A stretch of DNA of 37,780 nucleotides from Saprospiraceae bacterium (GTDB taxonomy: Bacteria > Bacteroidota > Bacteroidia > Chitinophagales > Saprospiraceae). The notes beneath the pieces were generated by a model. The model did not search any database. It worked only from the letters and a program-made list of their open reading frames with translations, and was not told where the DNA came from. Of the stretch, positions 8,730 to 15,686 are shown piece after piece (the stretch's first letter is position 1; every line of letters begins with the position of its first letter). The stretch spans positions 1 through 37,780 of the forward strand of contig JABFRV010000054.1 in NCBI GenBank assembly GCA_013140975.1, read 5' to 3'. Made by a program: the position numbers and the translations under genes.

Positions 8730-10205
8730 ATGGCAACGAAAGAAAAAAACAAAACCATGATTAATGATATCATTGATGCTGGTTCTGAGATGATGGATCA
8801 AATGGTTGAAACATCTAAAAAACTAACAAAGAATATTCCTATTGTGAATGAAACAATTGACAAGGGGCATTCTGTTCTTAAGTCAAATCTTAAAAAACAG
8901 AAAGAAATCGCAGACGAGATCAACGATAAAATTCATCAATCAGAAGAACAATTTAAAATGAATAAAGAAACAACACAAAACTTTTTCAACAAATGGTTTG
9001 AAAACCAAATGAATTGGTCAAAGTCGATGATGAATAACAATCCAATGTCATCGTTCAATATGAATGGAAATTCTGACTGGATGAATCAATGGTCAAATTG
9101 GATGAATCAAATGAATACTTCATTATCAGGTGCAATGAATTCCAATCCTTGGGCTTCTGCTTTCAATAATCCAATGAATGGGTTTAACATGATGATGAAT
9201 CAATCTGCTGTTCAACAAAAAATGAATGATGGATTTAATCAATGGTCTTCTCAGGTAAAACAATATTCTGAAATGATGAGTAAAACCTATGAAGATTGGC
9301 AGAAACAAATTCATAATTTGACTTCGATGGATGCATTTAAAGGTATGTCAGATATGCATTCACATCTAAATAAATTCTTTGAAATCTGGAGTCCGATGTT
9401 CAAGAGCATGAGTGACAAGACTTTTAACAACAGCACGTTTGCAGAAATGTTAAACGTAAACAAGTACAAAGAATTTATGGATTCTTTCTTTAAATTTATG
9501 CCGGATGATTCTCAGAAAATGATGAATCAGATGAATTCTCAATTCATCGAAATGATGAAAAACATGTCTGAGAACCCAATGATGAAAATGAATGGGAACA
9601 TGTTTAATCCAATGATGAATAACAATCCATATAGCAATGTATGGGATATGTATAGTAACTGGAAAACAACTATGAACGATGCCGTGTCTCCTCTTACTAA
9701 ATTGATGAACGGCAATCAGATGGTTAAGGATGCAGAATCCTGGTCTGAGCTTTCTGATATGATGATGAAATTCCAGATTAAGAACAGTGAACTTCAATAC
9801 ATGATTTATCAGAATGGAATGAAGGTTATGAATACCTTATCTGAAAGAATTACCAACAAGATTCAGTCTGGCGAAAATATTGACAGTGTTGTCAATCTTT
9901 ACAAGGAATGGTTAATGATTGGTGATGAGATATTTACAGAATTATTCAATAGCGATGCATACAGTAAATTAATGACTGAAGTTAGTAGCCTTCAAATGAA
10001 GATCAAAGCTATGGTTGATCAAAAAATGGAGAAAATGTATTTTGTCAATATGCCGGTAGCCACTAGAACTGAATTAGACGAGGTATATAAGAACATCTAT
10101 GATCTTAAGAAGATGTACCGACAAATGGAAAAATACATAGATATGAATGGTTTTAACGGTTCTAACCAAAAGGACCAGAAAGACCAGAAAAAATCAAGTA
10201 AATAA
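8730..10205 (+). CDS. phaE: Class III PHA synthase subunit PhaE, enlarged and Met/Asn-rich
   Basis: PhaE is the non-catalytic partner that activates PhaC in class III synthases. The diagnostic part is the C-terminal block, about residues 415-470: SSLQMKIKAMVDQKMEKM, then MPVATRTELDEVYKNIYDLK and a closing coiled coil, as in the PhaE family. At 491 residues it is longer than the usual about 360. Residues 1-75 are a phasin-like amphipathic helical region. About residues 85-320 are extraordinarily rich in Met, Asn, Gln and Trp, with short degenerate repeats such as WMNQWSNWMNQMN, MMNQMN and NPMMNNNP. About 60 of 491 residues are Met. The tail is Lys/Gln-rich (NQKDQKDQKKSSK). It may combine phasin-like granule binding with the PhaE role, but this is inferred. 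phaC follows after 70 bp, across a terminator. Confidence 0.88.
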   Translation: MATKEKNKTMINDIIDAGSEMMDQMVETSKKLTKNIPIVNETIDKGHSVLKSNLKKQKEIADEINDKIHQSEEQFKMNKETTQNFFNKWFENQMNWSKSMMNNNPMSSFNMNGNSDWMNQWSNWMNQMNTSLSGAMNSNPWASAFNNPMNGFNMMMNQSAVQQKMNDGFNQWSSQVKQYSEMMSKTYEDWQKQIHNLTSMDAFKGMSDMHSHLNKFFEIWSPMFKSMSDKTFNNSTFAEMLNVNKYKEFMDSFFKFMPDDSQKMMNQMNSQFIEMMKNMSENPMMKMNGNMFNPMMNNNPYSNVWDMYSNWKTTMNDAVSPLTKLMNGNQMVKDAESWSELSDMMMKFQIKNSELQYMIYQNGMKVMNTLSERITNKIQSGENIDSVVNLYKEWLMIGDEIFTELFNSDAYSKLMTEVSSLQMKIKAMVDQKMEKMYFVNMPVATRTELDEVYKNIYDLKKMYRQMEKYIDMNGFNGSNQKDQKDQKKSSK

Positions 10206-10222
10206 TTCCCTTTCAACGAAAT

Positions 10223-10256
10223 AAAAGCCCGGCGATGACCCGGGCTTTTTTATTTT
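10223..10256 (+). terminator. Intrinsic terminator between phaE and phaC
   Basis: AAAAGCCCGG (10223-10232) pairs with CCGGGCTTTT (10240-10249) around a seven-base loop and runs into a T-rich tract. The GC-rich ten-base-pair stem is one of the strongest hairpins in the window. It lies between two genes whose products form one enzyme, so it would set the PhaE:PhaC ratio. Confidence 0.85.
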
Positions 10257-10258
10257 TG
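10251..10258 (+). promoter_or_regulatory. -7 element of phaC, overlapping the terminator tail
   Basis: TATTTTTG is an exact TAnnTTTG match that begins in the terminator's T tract and ends 17 bases before the phaC ATG. It would give phaC its own short-leader transcript. The T-rich context raises the chance of a fortuitous match. Confidence 0.5.
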
Positions 10259-10275
10259 CAAACTAAATCTAAATA

Positions 10276-11328
10276 ATGGTCAATACGACTTCCATATTCT
10301 CCGAAATTGTTACCCTTTCGGAGAAATTTCAGCAGACTTATAAAAGCTTAAAAGAAATAGATGATGTTGAAGTCGCAACAACACCCAAAGACCTTGTTTG
10401 GGAATGTGACAAGGTAAAACTATTTCATTACCGGAGAAATACCCCGGCAAAGTCTGAAATTCCGGTTCTTGTGTCTTTTGCTGTCATGAACAGACATGAT
10501 GTACTTGATCTGCAGCCTGACCGTTCATTAATGAAAAAGTTCCTGGATGAAGGTCTTGATGTCTATATTATGGATTGGGGATACCCTACGCGTGCAGATC
10601 AGTATCTCACAATGGAAGATTATATCCTTGGATATATGAATGACGCTGTGGATTTTCTTCGTAAAAGACATAACACGGACAAAATTCACAAGATGGGAAT
10701 CTGTCAAAGTGGATTATTTAGCATAATTTATGCCTCAATTTATCCGGAGAAGTTGAAGTCGCTAGTTACTTATGTCGCCCCTTTTGATTTTAAAAATGCG
10801 AATTGCAATATGCTTTTTAAATGGACTAAGTATGTTGACGTCGATACTATGGTTGAAACACAAAGAGTTATCAGTGCGGATATGCTAAATAACGCTTTTA
10901 GTATGCTTAAGCCGAGTATGGATTTAGCCAAATATTTTGGTGTCATGGATATGGCTGGTGATAAGGATAAGCTGTCTAATTTTCTTCGTATGGAAAAATG
11001 GAAGGCAGATTGTCCTGACTTAAGTGGTGCGATGTACAAAAAATACATCAAAGACCTTTTCAGAGATAACAAGTTAATCAAAGGGGAATTTGAAATGGAT
11101 GGGAAAATTGTCAATCTTAAAAACATGACTGTCCCATTTCTTAATGTTTTTGCAACAGAAGATAATATTATTCCAAATGAATCCACTACAGCAATAATGG
11201 ATCATCTTGGTAGTAAAGACAAAAAACTATATGCTTTCCCCGGAGGTCATATAGGCGTTTTTGTTGGGGCTAAATCACAAAAAGAATTAGCACCAAGTGT
11301 CGCAAAATGGGTTTTGGAAAGAAGCTAG
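10276..11328 (+). CDS. phaC: Class III PHA synthase catalytic subunit PhaC
   Basis: PhaC polymerises (R)-3-hydroxyacyl-CoA into polyester granules. The 350 residues fit class III PhaC (about 355) rather than the larger class I/II enzymes. The alpha/beta hydrolase triad is visible: nucleophile C143 in MGICQSGL, D296 in FATEDNIIP, and H325 in FPGGHIGV. Spacing Asp to His is 29 residues and Cys to Asp is 153, as in the studied Allochromatium enzyme (C149, D302, H331). One difference is that the lipase-like box reads GICQSG, with Ser145 in place of the usual first Gly of the terminal GG. It follows phaE and has its own likely promoter. Short-chain monomers (3-hydroxybutyrate) are the expected substrates of this class. 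Confidence 0.95.
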   Translation: MVNTTSIFSEIVTLSEKFQQTYKSLKEIDDVEVATTPKDLVWECDKVKLFHYRRNTPAKSEIPVLVSFAVMNRHDVLDLQPDRSLMKKFLDEGLDVYIMDWGYPTRADQYLTMEDYILGYMNDAVDFLRKRHNTDKIHKMGICQSGLFSIIYASIYPEKLKSLVTYVAPFDFKNANCNMLFKWTKYVDVDTMVETQRVISADMLNNAFSMLKPSMDLAKYFGVMDMAGDKDKLSNFLRMEKWKADCPDLSGAMYKKYIKDLFRDNKLIKGEFEMDGKIVNLKNMTVPFLNVFATEDNIIPNESTTAIMDHLGSKDKKLYAFPGGHIGVFVGAKSQKELAPSVAKWVLERS

Positions 11329-11573
11329 GAAGTTTACTTGTGAATTAGTGTTTCACTTTTCACAATGCTGCACGGTGATTTCTTTGCTTTTACAAAGCTT
11401 CGTGAAAATTACGGAATAAGTTGATATTTGAAATTTTCTAGGTTTGTGAAAAGCACTCATAATAAAATACCTATTATTATTCTCAATAAACAAGTTTAGA
11501 TTAATTCTAACGTCAACTCAAATTTATCTTAAGACTCGCGACTACCGTCTTTCTGCTATTCCCTTCCATAAAT
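11329..11573. other. Intergenic gap after phaC, no gene seen
   Basis: This AT-rich 245-bp space between convergent phaC and aat has no plausible coding frame. It contains only small hairpins, such as GCTTT-TAC-AAAGC near 11392, and a CTTTTCACA/TGTGAAAAG pair about 80 bases apart. None has a U tract or recognisable RNA structure. Confidence 0.5.
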
Positions 11574-12254
11574 TTATTCCCACTTTCCCTTTGCAATTTC
11601 AACAGTCTTATTGCTCTCTAAAAATTTAAAAAATTTATTTTTACTCATCAATCTTGCACCCAGTGACCTTAAATGAGACGTGTCCTGTTGGCAATCAATG
11701 AATTCATAACCCATATTGATGAGTTTTTCGCATAGATGTACCAAGGCAACTTTTGACATATTAGATTCTTTTGCAAACATGGATTCTCCACAAAACATTC
11801 TGCCGATCCCCAGTCCGTATAACCCTCCAATGATTTCATTATTTTTCCAGACTTCGACGCTATGTGCGATGCCAGCTTCATTCAAATCTATAAAACTTTT
11901 TTTTAATTGCGTATGGATCCAGGTTCCATCCTGTGCTTTCCTGGATATTTTTGAACATTCATCAATGACTTGCTCAAATGCTTTGTCATAACGAATTTCA
12001 AAATTATGTTTCCCGAGTACAGTAGACATACTCTTGCTTATTTTTATTTCTTTCGGGTATAAAACCAACCTGGGTGTTAGGCACCACCACATGATTTCTT
12101 CTCCTTCATTATTCCACGGAAAAATTCCATTTGAATAGGCCAATAAAATCCTTTCAATACTTAGGTCTCCACCAATCCCTAACAATCCCTGACGCGTCCC
12201 TAAGGAAGGATGTGGAAATATTAATGTGTCTTGTGGAATTTTATAAACAGACAC
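11574..12254 (-). CDS. aat: Leucyl/phenylalanyl-tRNA--protein transferase
   Basis: Aat adds Leu or Phe from aminoacyl-tRNA to proteins with N-terminal Arg or Lys, creating N-degrons for ClpS-ClpAP. The 226 residues start at a GTG at 12254, as no in-frame ATG gives the conserved beginning FPHPSLGTRQGLLGIGGDLS. Family motifs are present in order: AYSNGIFPW, MWWCLTPRLVL, GTWIHTQL, HSVEVW, GGLYGLGIGRMFCGESMF, SKVALVHL, and FIDCQQDTSHLRSLGA. The gene lies 9 bp downstream of clpS, so the modifying enzyme and the recognition adaptor are co-transcribed. Confidence 0.96.
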   Translation of the reverse strand: MSVYKIPQDTLIFPHPSLGTRQGLLGIGGDLSIERILLAYSNGIFPWNNEGEEIMWWCLTPRLVLYPKEIKISKSMSTVLGKHNFEIRYDKAFEQVIDECSKISRKAQDGTWIHTQLKKSFIDLNEAGIAHSVEVWKNNEIIGGLYGLGIGRMFCGESMFAKESNMSKVALVHLCEKLINMGYEFIDCQQDTSHLRSLGARLMSKNKFFKFLESNKTVEIAKGKWE

Positions 12255-12263
12255 CTTTCGGTT

Positions 12264-12566
12264 CTAAGCCTTTACGGTTTCAATTACAGCGTTTATTCCT
12301 TTCTCGCATAATGAATCTTTCATGGGTCTGAGAATTGAAAATACTCCGACTTTAACACTCGCACGTCCTTTGAAATGTACCAGATAAGATAATTGCTCAG
12401 CTTGCTCAAAAGAATGATTACATACATTCATAAAACATTCTATGACCCAATCAAAAGTGTTGACATCATCATTATAAACTATAATTTCTGAGACTTCTCC
12501 ATGATTTTCTTCTATAAGAACATCACTTTCCAGTGATTCCCAAGTTGAAGTTTTTTCAAGTGACAT
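12264..12566 (-). CDS. clpS: ATP-dependent Clp protease adaptor ClpS
   Basis: ClpS delivers substrates with destabilising N-terminal residues to the Clp unfoldase. Its 100 residues comprise a variable tail of about 25, then the core. The core has YNDDVNTFDWVIECF (the NDD of the N-degron pocket), a helix EQAEQLSYLVHFKGRASVKVG with the conserved His and Gly, and a final strand. It sits between the peroxiredoxin (7 bp gap) and aat (9 bp gap) on the minus strand, so the operon reads prx-clpS-aat. The ClpA/ClpC partner is not in the window. Confidence 0.95.
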   Translation of the reverse strand: MSLEKTSTWESLESDVLIEENHGEVSEIIVYNDDVNTFDWVIECFMNVCNHSFEQAEQLSYLVHFKGRASVKVGVFSILRPMKDSLCEKGINAVIETVKA

Positions 12567-12573
12567 ATGGAAC

Positions 12574-13047
12574 TTATTTTATAGTTTCAATAACTTTATT
12601 TATTGCCTCAAAGTTAGGTAGTTCTCCAGGATTTTCCAAAATTTCTTCATAGCAAATTATTCCATGCTGATCTATGACAAATGCTGATCTTTTGCTTACT
12701 CCTTTTAATCCAAGACCAAATTCTTCATAGAGACATCCATAAGCGTTACTGGCATCTTTGTTAAAGTCTGAAAGAAGTGTAAACGGCAGGTTATTTAATT
12801 CTTTAAATTTTGCTAATGCGAAATAACTATCAACTGAGATTGCAATTACTTCTGCATTGATATTGCTATAATTGGCAATGTCATCGCGCATCATACAAAG
12901 TTCCTTTGTACAAACTCCTGTAAATGCCATAGGAAAAAACAACAATAATACTTTTTTCCCTTCGTAGCTATGAAGATCAACCATTGCTTTATCAGTAGAA
13001 GGAAGTTTAATTCCAGGCGCTTTGTCTCCAGTTTTTAATATACCCAT
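12574..13047 (-). CDS. Peroxiredoxin (AhpC/TSA superfamily, AhpE/Bcp-like)
   Basis: This 157-residue protein is a thioredoxin-fold thiol peroxidase that reduces hydrogen peroxide and organic peroxides. The active-site signature is FFPMAFTGVCTKELC, with the peroxidatic C46 in the PxxxT-x-x-C context and a further Cys at 51. R119 (in KGVSKRSAFVID) is the likely conserved active-site Arg. There is no signal peptide, so it is cytoplasmic. It is the first gene of the prx-clpS-aat operon and has its own -7 element. Whether C51 or C105 acts as the resolving cysteine cannot be settled from sequence. Confidence 0.9.
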   Translation of the reverse strand: MGILKTGDKAPGIKLPSTDKAMVDLHSYEGKKVLLLFFPMAFTGVCTKELCMMRDDIANYSNINAEVIAISVDSYFALAKFKELNNLPFTLLSDFNKDASNAYGCLYEEFGLGLKGVSKRSAFVIDQHGIICYEEILENPGELPNFEAINKVIETIK

Positions 13048-13070
13048 TTATTATTTTTTATAAAAGCATG

Positions 13071-13078
13071 CAAATTTA
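13071..13078 (-). promoter_or_regulatory. -7 element of the prx-clpS-aat operon
   Basis: On the minus strand TAAATTTG matches TAnnTTTG exactly, 23 bases before the peroxiredoxin ATG. A near match for the opposite gene, GATATTTG at 13079-13086 on the plus strand, abuts it, so the two divergent promoters may be mutually exclusive. Confidence 0.5.
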
Positions 13079-13120
13079 GATATTTGTATTTTAAAACGGA
13101 AGGTTTTTATTTCTTTTTCA

Positions 13121-14002
13121 ATGAATTCTAATGCCAAATCTTATCTCTATCTTCATTTGGCAGTATTTCTTTTCGGCTTTACAGGAATTCTGGGTCAGGT
13201 AATCAGTGTTTCTGCCGGAGTTCTAATCTTATATCGATGTCTTTTAAGTTCATTGATCATGATTCCTTTATTGATTTACTTCAAATCATTATCGGGTTTT
13301 GACAAAAAGTCTTACCTGCAATTCTCCGGAATAGGAATCATATTAGGACTTCATTGGTTGTGCTTTTACGGTTCCATTAAACTATCAAATGCTTCCGTGG
13401 CAATGATCTGTCTCTCGACAATCTCCGTAATGACTGTATTTTTCGAAGCACTATTCAATAAAAGAAAAATAAACCGACAAGATCTTTTGATTGGATTTTT
13501 AGTTATTCCCGGCATCTTACTGATTCATCAAAGTTTGAAATCAGATTTCAAACTCGGATTCTGGGTTGGAATATTGTGCTCTGTTTTCTCTGCTATCGTT
13601 GCTTCTTTGAATAAAAAATATATCAATTCGGGAAATTCAATTGCAATCAGTTGGATTGAAATTACAATTGTAGCCCTTTTGTTTTCTGTTTCAATTCCTG
13701 TTTTATCTGCTTTTGGATATTTGGAATTTATTCAACCATCACAATCCGATTGGATTTATTTATTAATCCTTTCTCTGTTCTGTACGGTTATTCCCCTTAC
13801 TTTGTCCGTAAAGTCAATGCGCCAACTTAGTGCATTTTCTGCAATGTTGGTATTCAATCTTGAAACAGTATATGGTATTATTCTTTCAATGGTGATTCTT
13901 AAAGAATATAAAGATTTAAATTGGATGTTTTATCTCGGTGTTATCATTATTCTTACAAGTGTATTTGCGCATCCATTTTTGCGTAAAGTTCAGGACAAAT
14001 GA
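13121..14002 (+). CDS. DMT-superfamily (EamA) transporter
   Basis: The 293-residue protein carries about ten hydrophobic helices arranged as two EamA repeats of five, typical of drug/metabolite inner-membrane exporters (RhaT/YdcZ-like). Helices start at residue 6 (YLYLHLAVFLFGFTGILGQV), and the first repeat has the usual HWLCFYGSIKLSNASVAM segment. The second has TVIPLTLSVKSMRQLSAFSA followed by LETVYGIILSMVILKE, a characteristic EamA end. The substrate cannot be deduced. Its end overlaps the end of the convergent DCC-family gene by 13 bases. Confidence 0.9.
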   Translation: MNSNAKSYLYLHLAVFLFGFTGILGQVISVSAGVLILYRCLLSSLIMIPLLIYFKSLSGFDKKSYLQFSGIGIILGLHWLCFYGSIKLSNASVAMICLSTISVMTVFFEALFNKRKINRQDLLIGFLVIPGILLIHQSLKSDFKLGFWVGILCSVFSAIVASLNKKYINSGNSIAISWIEITIVALLFSVSIPVLSAFGYLEFIQPSQSDWIYLLILSLFCTVIPLTLSVKSMRQLSAFSAMLVFNLETVYGIILSMVILKEYKDLNWMFYLGVIIILTSVFAHPFLRKVQDK

Positions 14003-14376
14003 ACAATTCTTTTTTGCGTTTCATGGTCATATTCACAAGTGTTTGTTCTTCCAAATATTTTCATTCGACGAATTGCAATTCTATCATAAATAAAATTACC
14101 AATATTTACGGGAAAAAGCTTTAATACATTGCTTATTATTCTGAGAAACTGATTTAAATTCTCCAGTATCTTTAGAATAGCGCTGAATTTAATATACTCC
14201 TTCTGATTTTCGATAACGATTATAGTGTCAGCAGGTTCTAGCGCTCTCGATCTTTCAGCAAATCTAAATTTATCTTTTTTATCTTGATGTGCAATAAACT
14301 TCACTATGCTATTACACATCACACAATTATTGTCAAAAACAATAATCAGTTTATTTTCAAAACTATTCAATTGCAT
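13990..14376 (-). CDS. DCC-family thiol-disulfide oxidoreductase-like protein (DUF393)
   Basis: The 128-residue protein belongs to the DUF393/YuxK family, named for the DxxCxxC signature near the N-terminus, here FDNNCVMCNS (about residues 14-23). A conserved follow-up region (FRFAERSRALEPADTIIV) lines up with the family pattern of substrate-side residues. It is predicted to be a small redox or thiol protein, but no reaction is established. It begins 14 bases inside the end of the glutaryl-CoA dehydrogenase gene, so the two are probably co-transcribed. Confidence 0.85.
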   Translation of the reverse strand: MQLNSFENKLIIVFDNNCVMCNSIVKFIAHQDKKDKFRFAERSRALEPADTIIVIENQKEYIKFSAILKILENLNQFLRIISNVLKLFPVNIGNFIYDRIAIRRMKIFGRTNTCEYDHETQKRIVHLS

Positions 14377-15556
14377 TAATTCCAGTGATGTCGTACCCAG
14401 TTATCAATAAATGAATATCATGTGTTCCTTCATATGTTAATACTGTTTCAAGATTCATCATATGTCTCATTATTGAATATTCATTGGTAATTCCCATTCC
14501 TCCTAAAATCTGTCTTGCTTCACGGGCAACAACTAAAGAAGTATAAACATTATTTCTTTTTGCCATTGAAATCTGCGCCGGACTTGCTTTGCCAACATTT
14601 GCTAAAGTGCCTAACCTCCATGCCATCAGTTGTGCTTTCGTCAATTCAGTAATCATTTCTGCTAACTTTTTCTGTGTTAATTGAAATCCTGCTATTGGTT
14701 TTCCAAATTGAATTCTTTCCTTTGAATATTTCAATGCTGCATCGTAACAATCTAATCCTGCACCTATTGCTCCCCAGGCAATTCCGTATCTTGCTTTTGA
14801 AAGACAACTAAGTGGTCCCTTTAATCCTTGAACATGGGGAAAAACCATAGACTTAGGAACTCTTACATCTTCAAATACTAACTCGCCTGTAATCGACGCT
14901 CGTAATGACCATTTGCCATGAATTTCGGGAGCAGAATATCCTTTCTGGCCTTTTTCAACAATCATACCTAGGATTTTTCCCTCTTCGTTCTTTGCCCATA
15001 CCACTGCAACATCAGCAACAGGGCTATTTGTAATCCATAATTTGGCACCATTTAAGATATAGCTATCTCCATCATCTTTCACGTTTGTCACCATTCCTCC
15101 GGGATTCGAGCCAAAATCCGGTTCCGTTAACCCAAAGCATCCTATAAATTCTCCTTTTCCTAACTTAGGAAGATATTTTCTTTTTTGCTCTTCGCTTCCA
15201 AATTTAAAAATTGGATACATCACAAGAGATCCTTGTACAGAAGCCATAGATCTTATTCCGGAATCTCCTCTTTCTAATTCCTGCATAATAATCCCATATG
15301 CAATTTCATCCATTCCGCCACCTCCATATTCTGTTGGTAAACTTGGACCAAATGCGCCTATATCAGCCAAGCCCTTAAACAAGTGCTGCGGACACTCGGC
15401 TTTTTCTGAATATTCTTCTATGATTGGGCTTACTTCTTGCTTGACCCATTCTCTTACTGCTTCTCTAGCTAATAGATGTTCCTGAGTAAGTAATTCATCC
15501 AGCTGATAATAATCGTGTCCTGAATAATTGTCGGCTTTTCTGTTTTTCGAATTCAT
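14363..15556 (-). CDS. gcdH: Glutaryl-CoA dehydrogenase
   Basis: This is an FAD acyl-CoA dehydrogenase that oxidises and decarboxylates glutaryl-CoA to crotonyl-CoA + CO2, in lysine, hydroxylysine and tryptophan breakdown. The glutaryl-specific pattern is clear: ELERGDSGIRSMASVQGSL contains the Arg that binds the substrate gamma-carboxylate. It is followed by CFGLTEPDFGSNP (FAD region), WITNSPVADVAVVWAK, SLRASITGELVFEDV, ARYGIAWGAIGA, and the catalytic Glu in LTYEGTHDIH. The ATG at 15556 gives 397 residues; a GTG five codons upstream is the alternative. Acyl-CoA dehydrogenases of other substrates lack the Arg motif, so I am fairly sure of the substrate. Confidence 0.93.
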   Translation of the reverse strand: MNSKNRKADNYSGHDYYQLDELLTQEHLLAREAVREWVKQEVSPIIEEYSEKAECPQHLFKGLADIGAFGPSLPTEYGGGGMDEIAYGIIMQELERGDSGIRSMASVQGSLVMYPIFKFGSEEQKRKYLPKLGKGEFIGCFGLTEPDFGSNPGGMVTNVKDDGDSYILNGAKLWITNSPVADVAVVWAKNEEGKILGMIVEKGQKGYSAPEIHGKWSLRASITGELVFEDVRVPKSMVFPHVQGLKGPLSCLSKARYGIAWGAIGAGLDCYDAALKYSKERIQFGKPIAGFQLTQKKLAEMITELTKAQLMAWRLGTLANVGKASPAQISMAKRNNVYTSLVVAREARQILGGMGITNEYSIMRHMMNLETVLTYEGTHDIHLLITGYDITGINAIE

Positions 15557-15686
15557 ATTGTAATAATGCACAATTTACTTCTTAGTTTAAATCTTAGTTT
15601 CTAATTATTATTTTAAATTGTTCTGTAATTTTTAGCTAAATAATTGAAAATCAATTGGATAAATAAATGAATAAAAAATTAATGAA

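Noticed and set aside
9126-9797. Long opposite-strand frames within phaE (His/Ile-rich)
   Set aside because: They come from the reverse complement of the Met/Asn-rich codons, have no domain features and no promoter, and phaE itself is clearly coding.
11329-11573. Possible small gene or RNA after phaC
   Set aside because: No coding frame with sensible codons and only short chance hairpins were seen.
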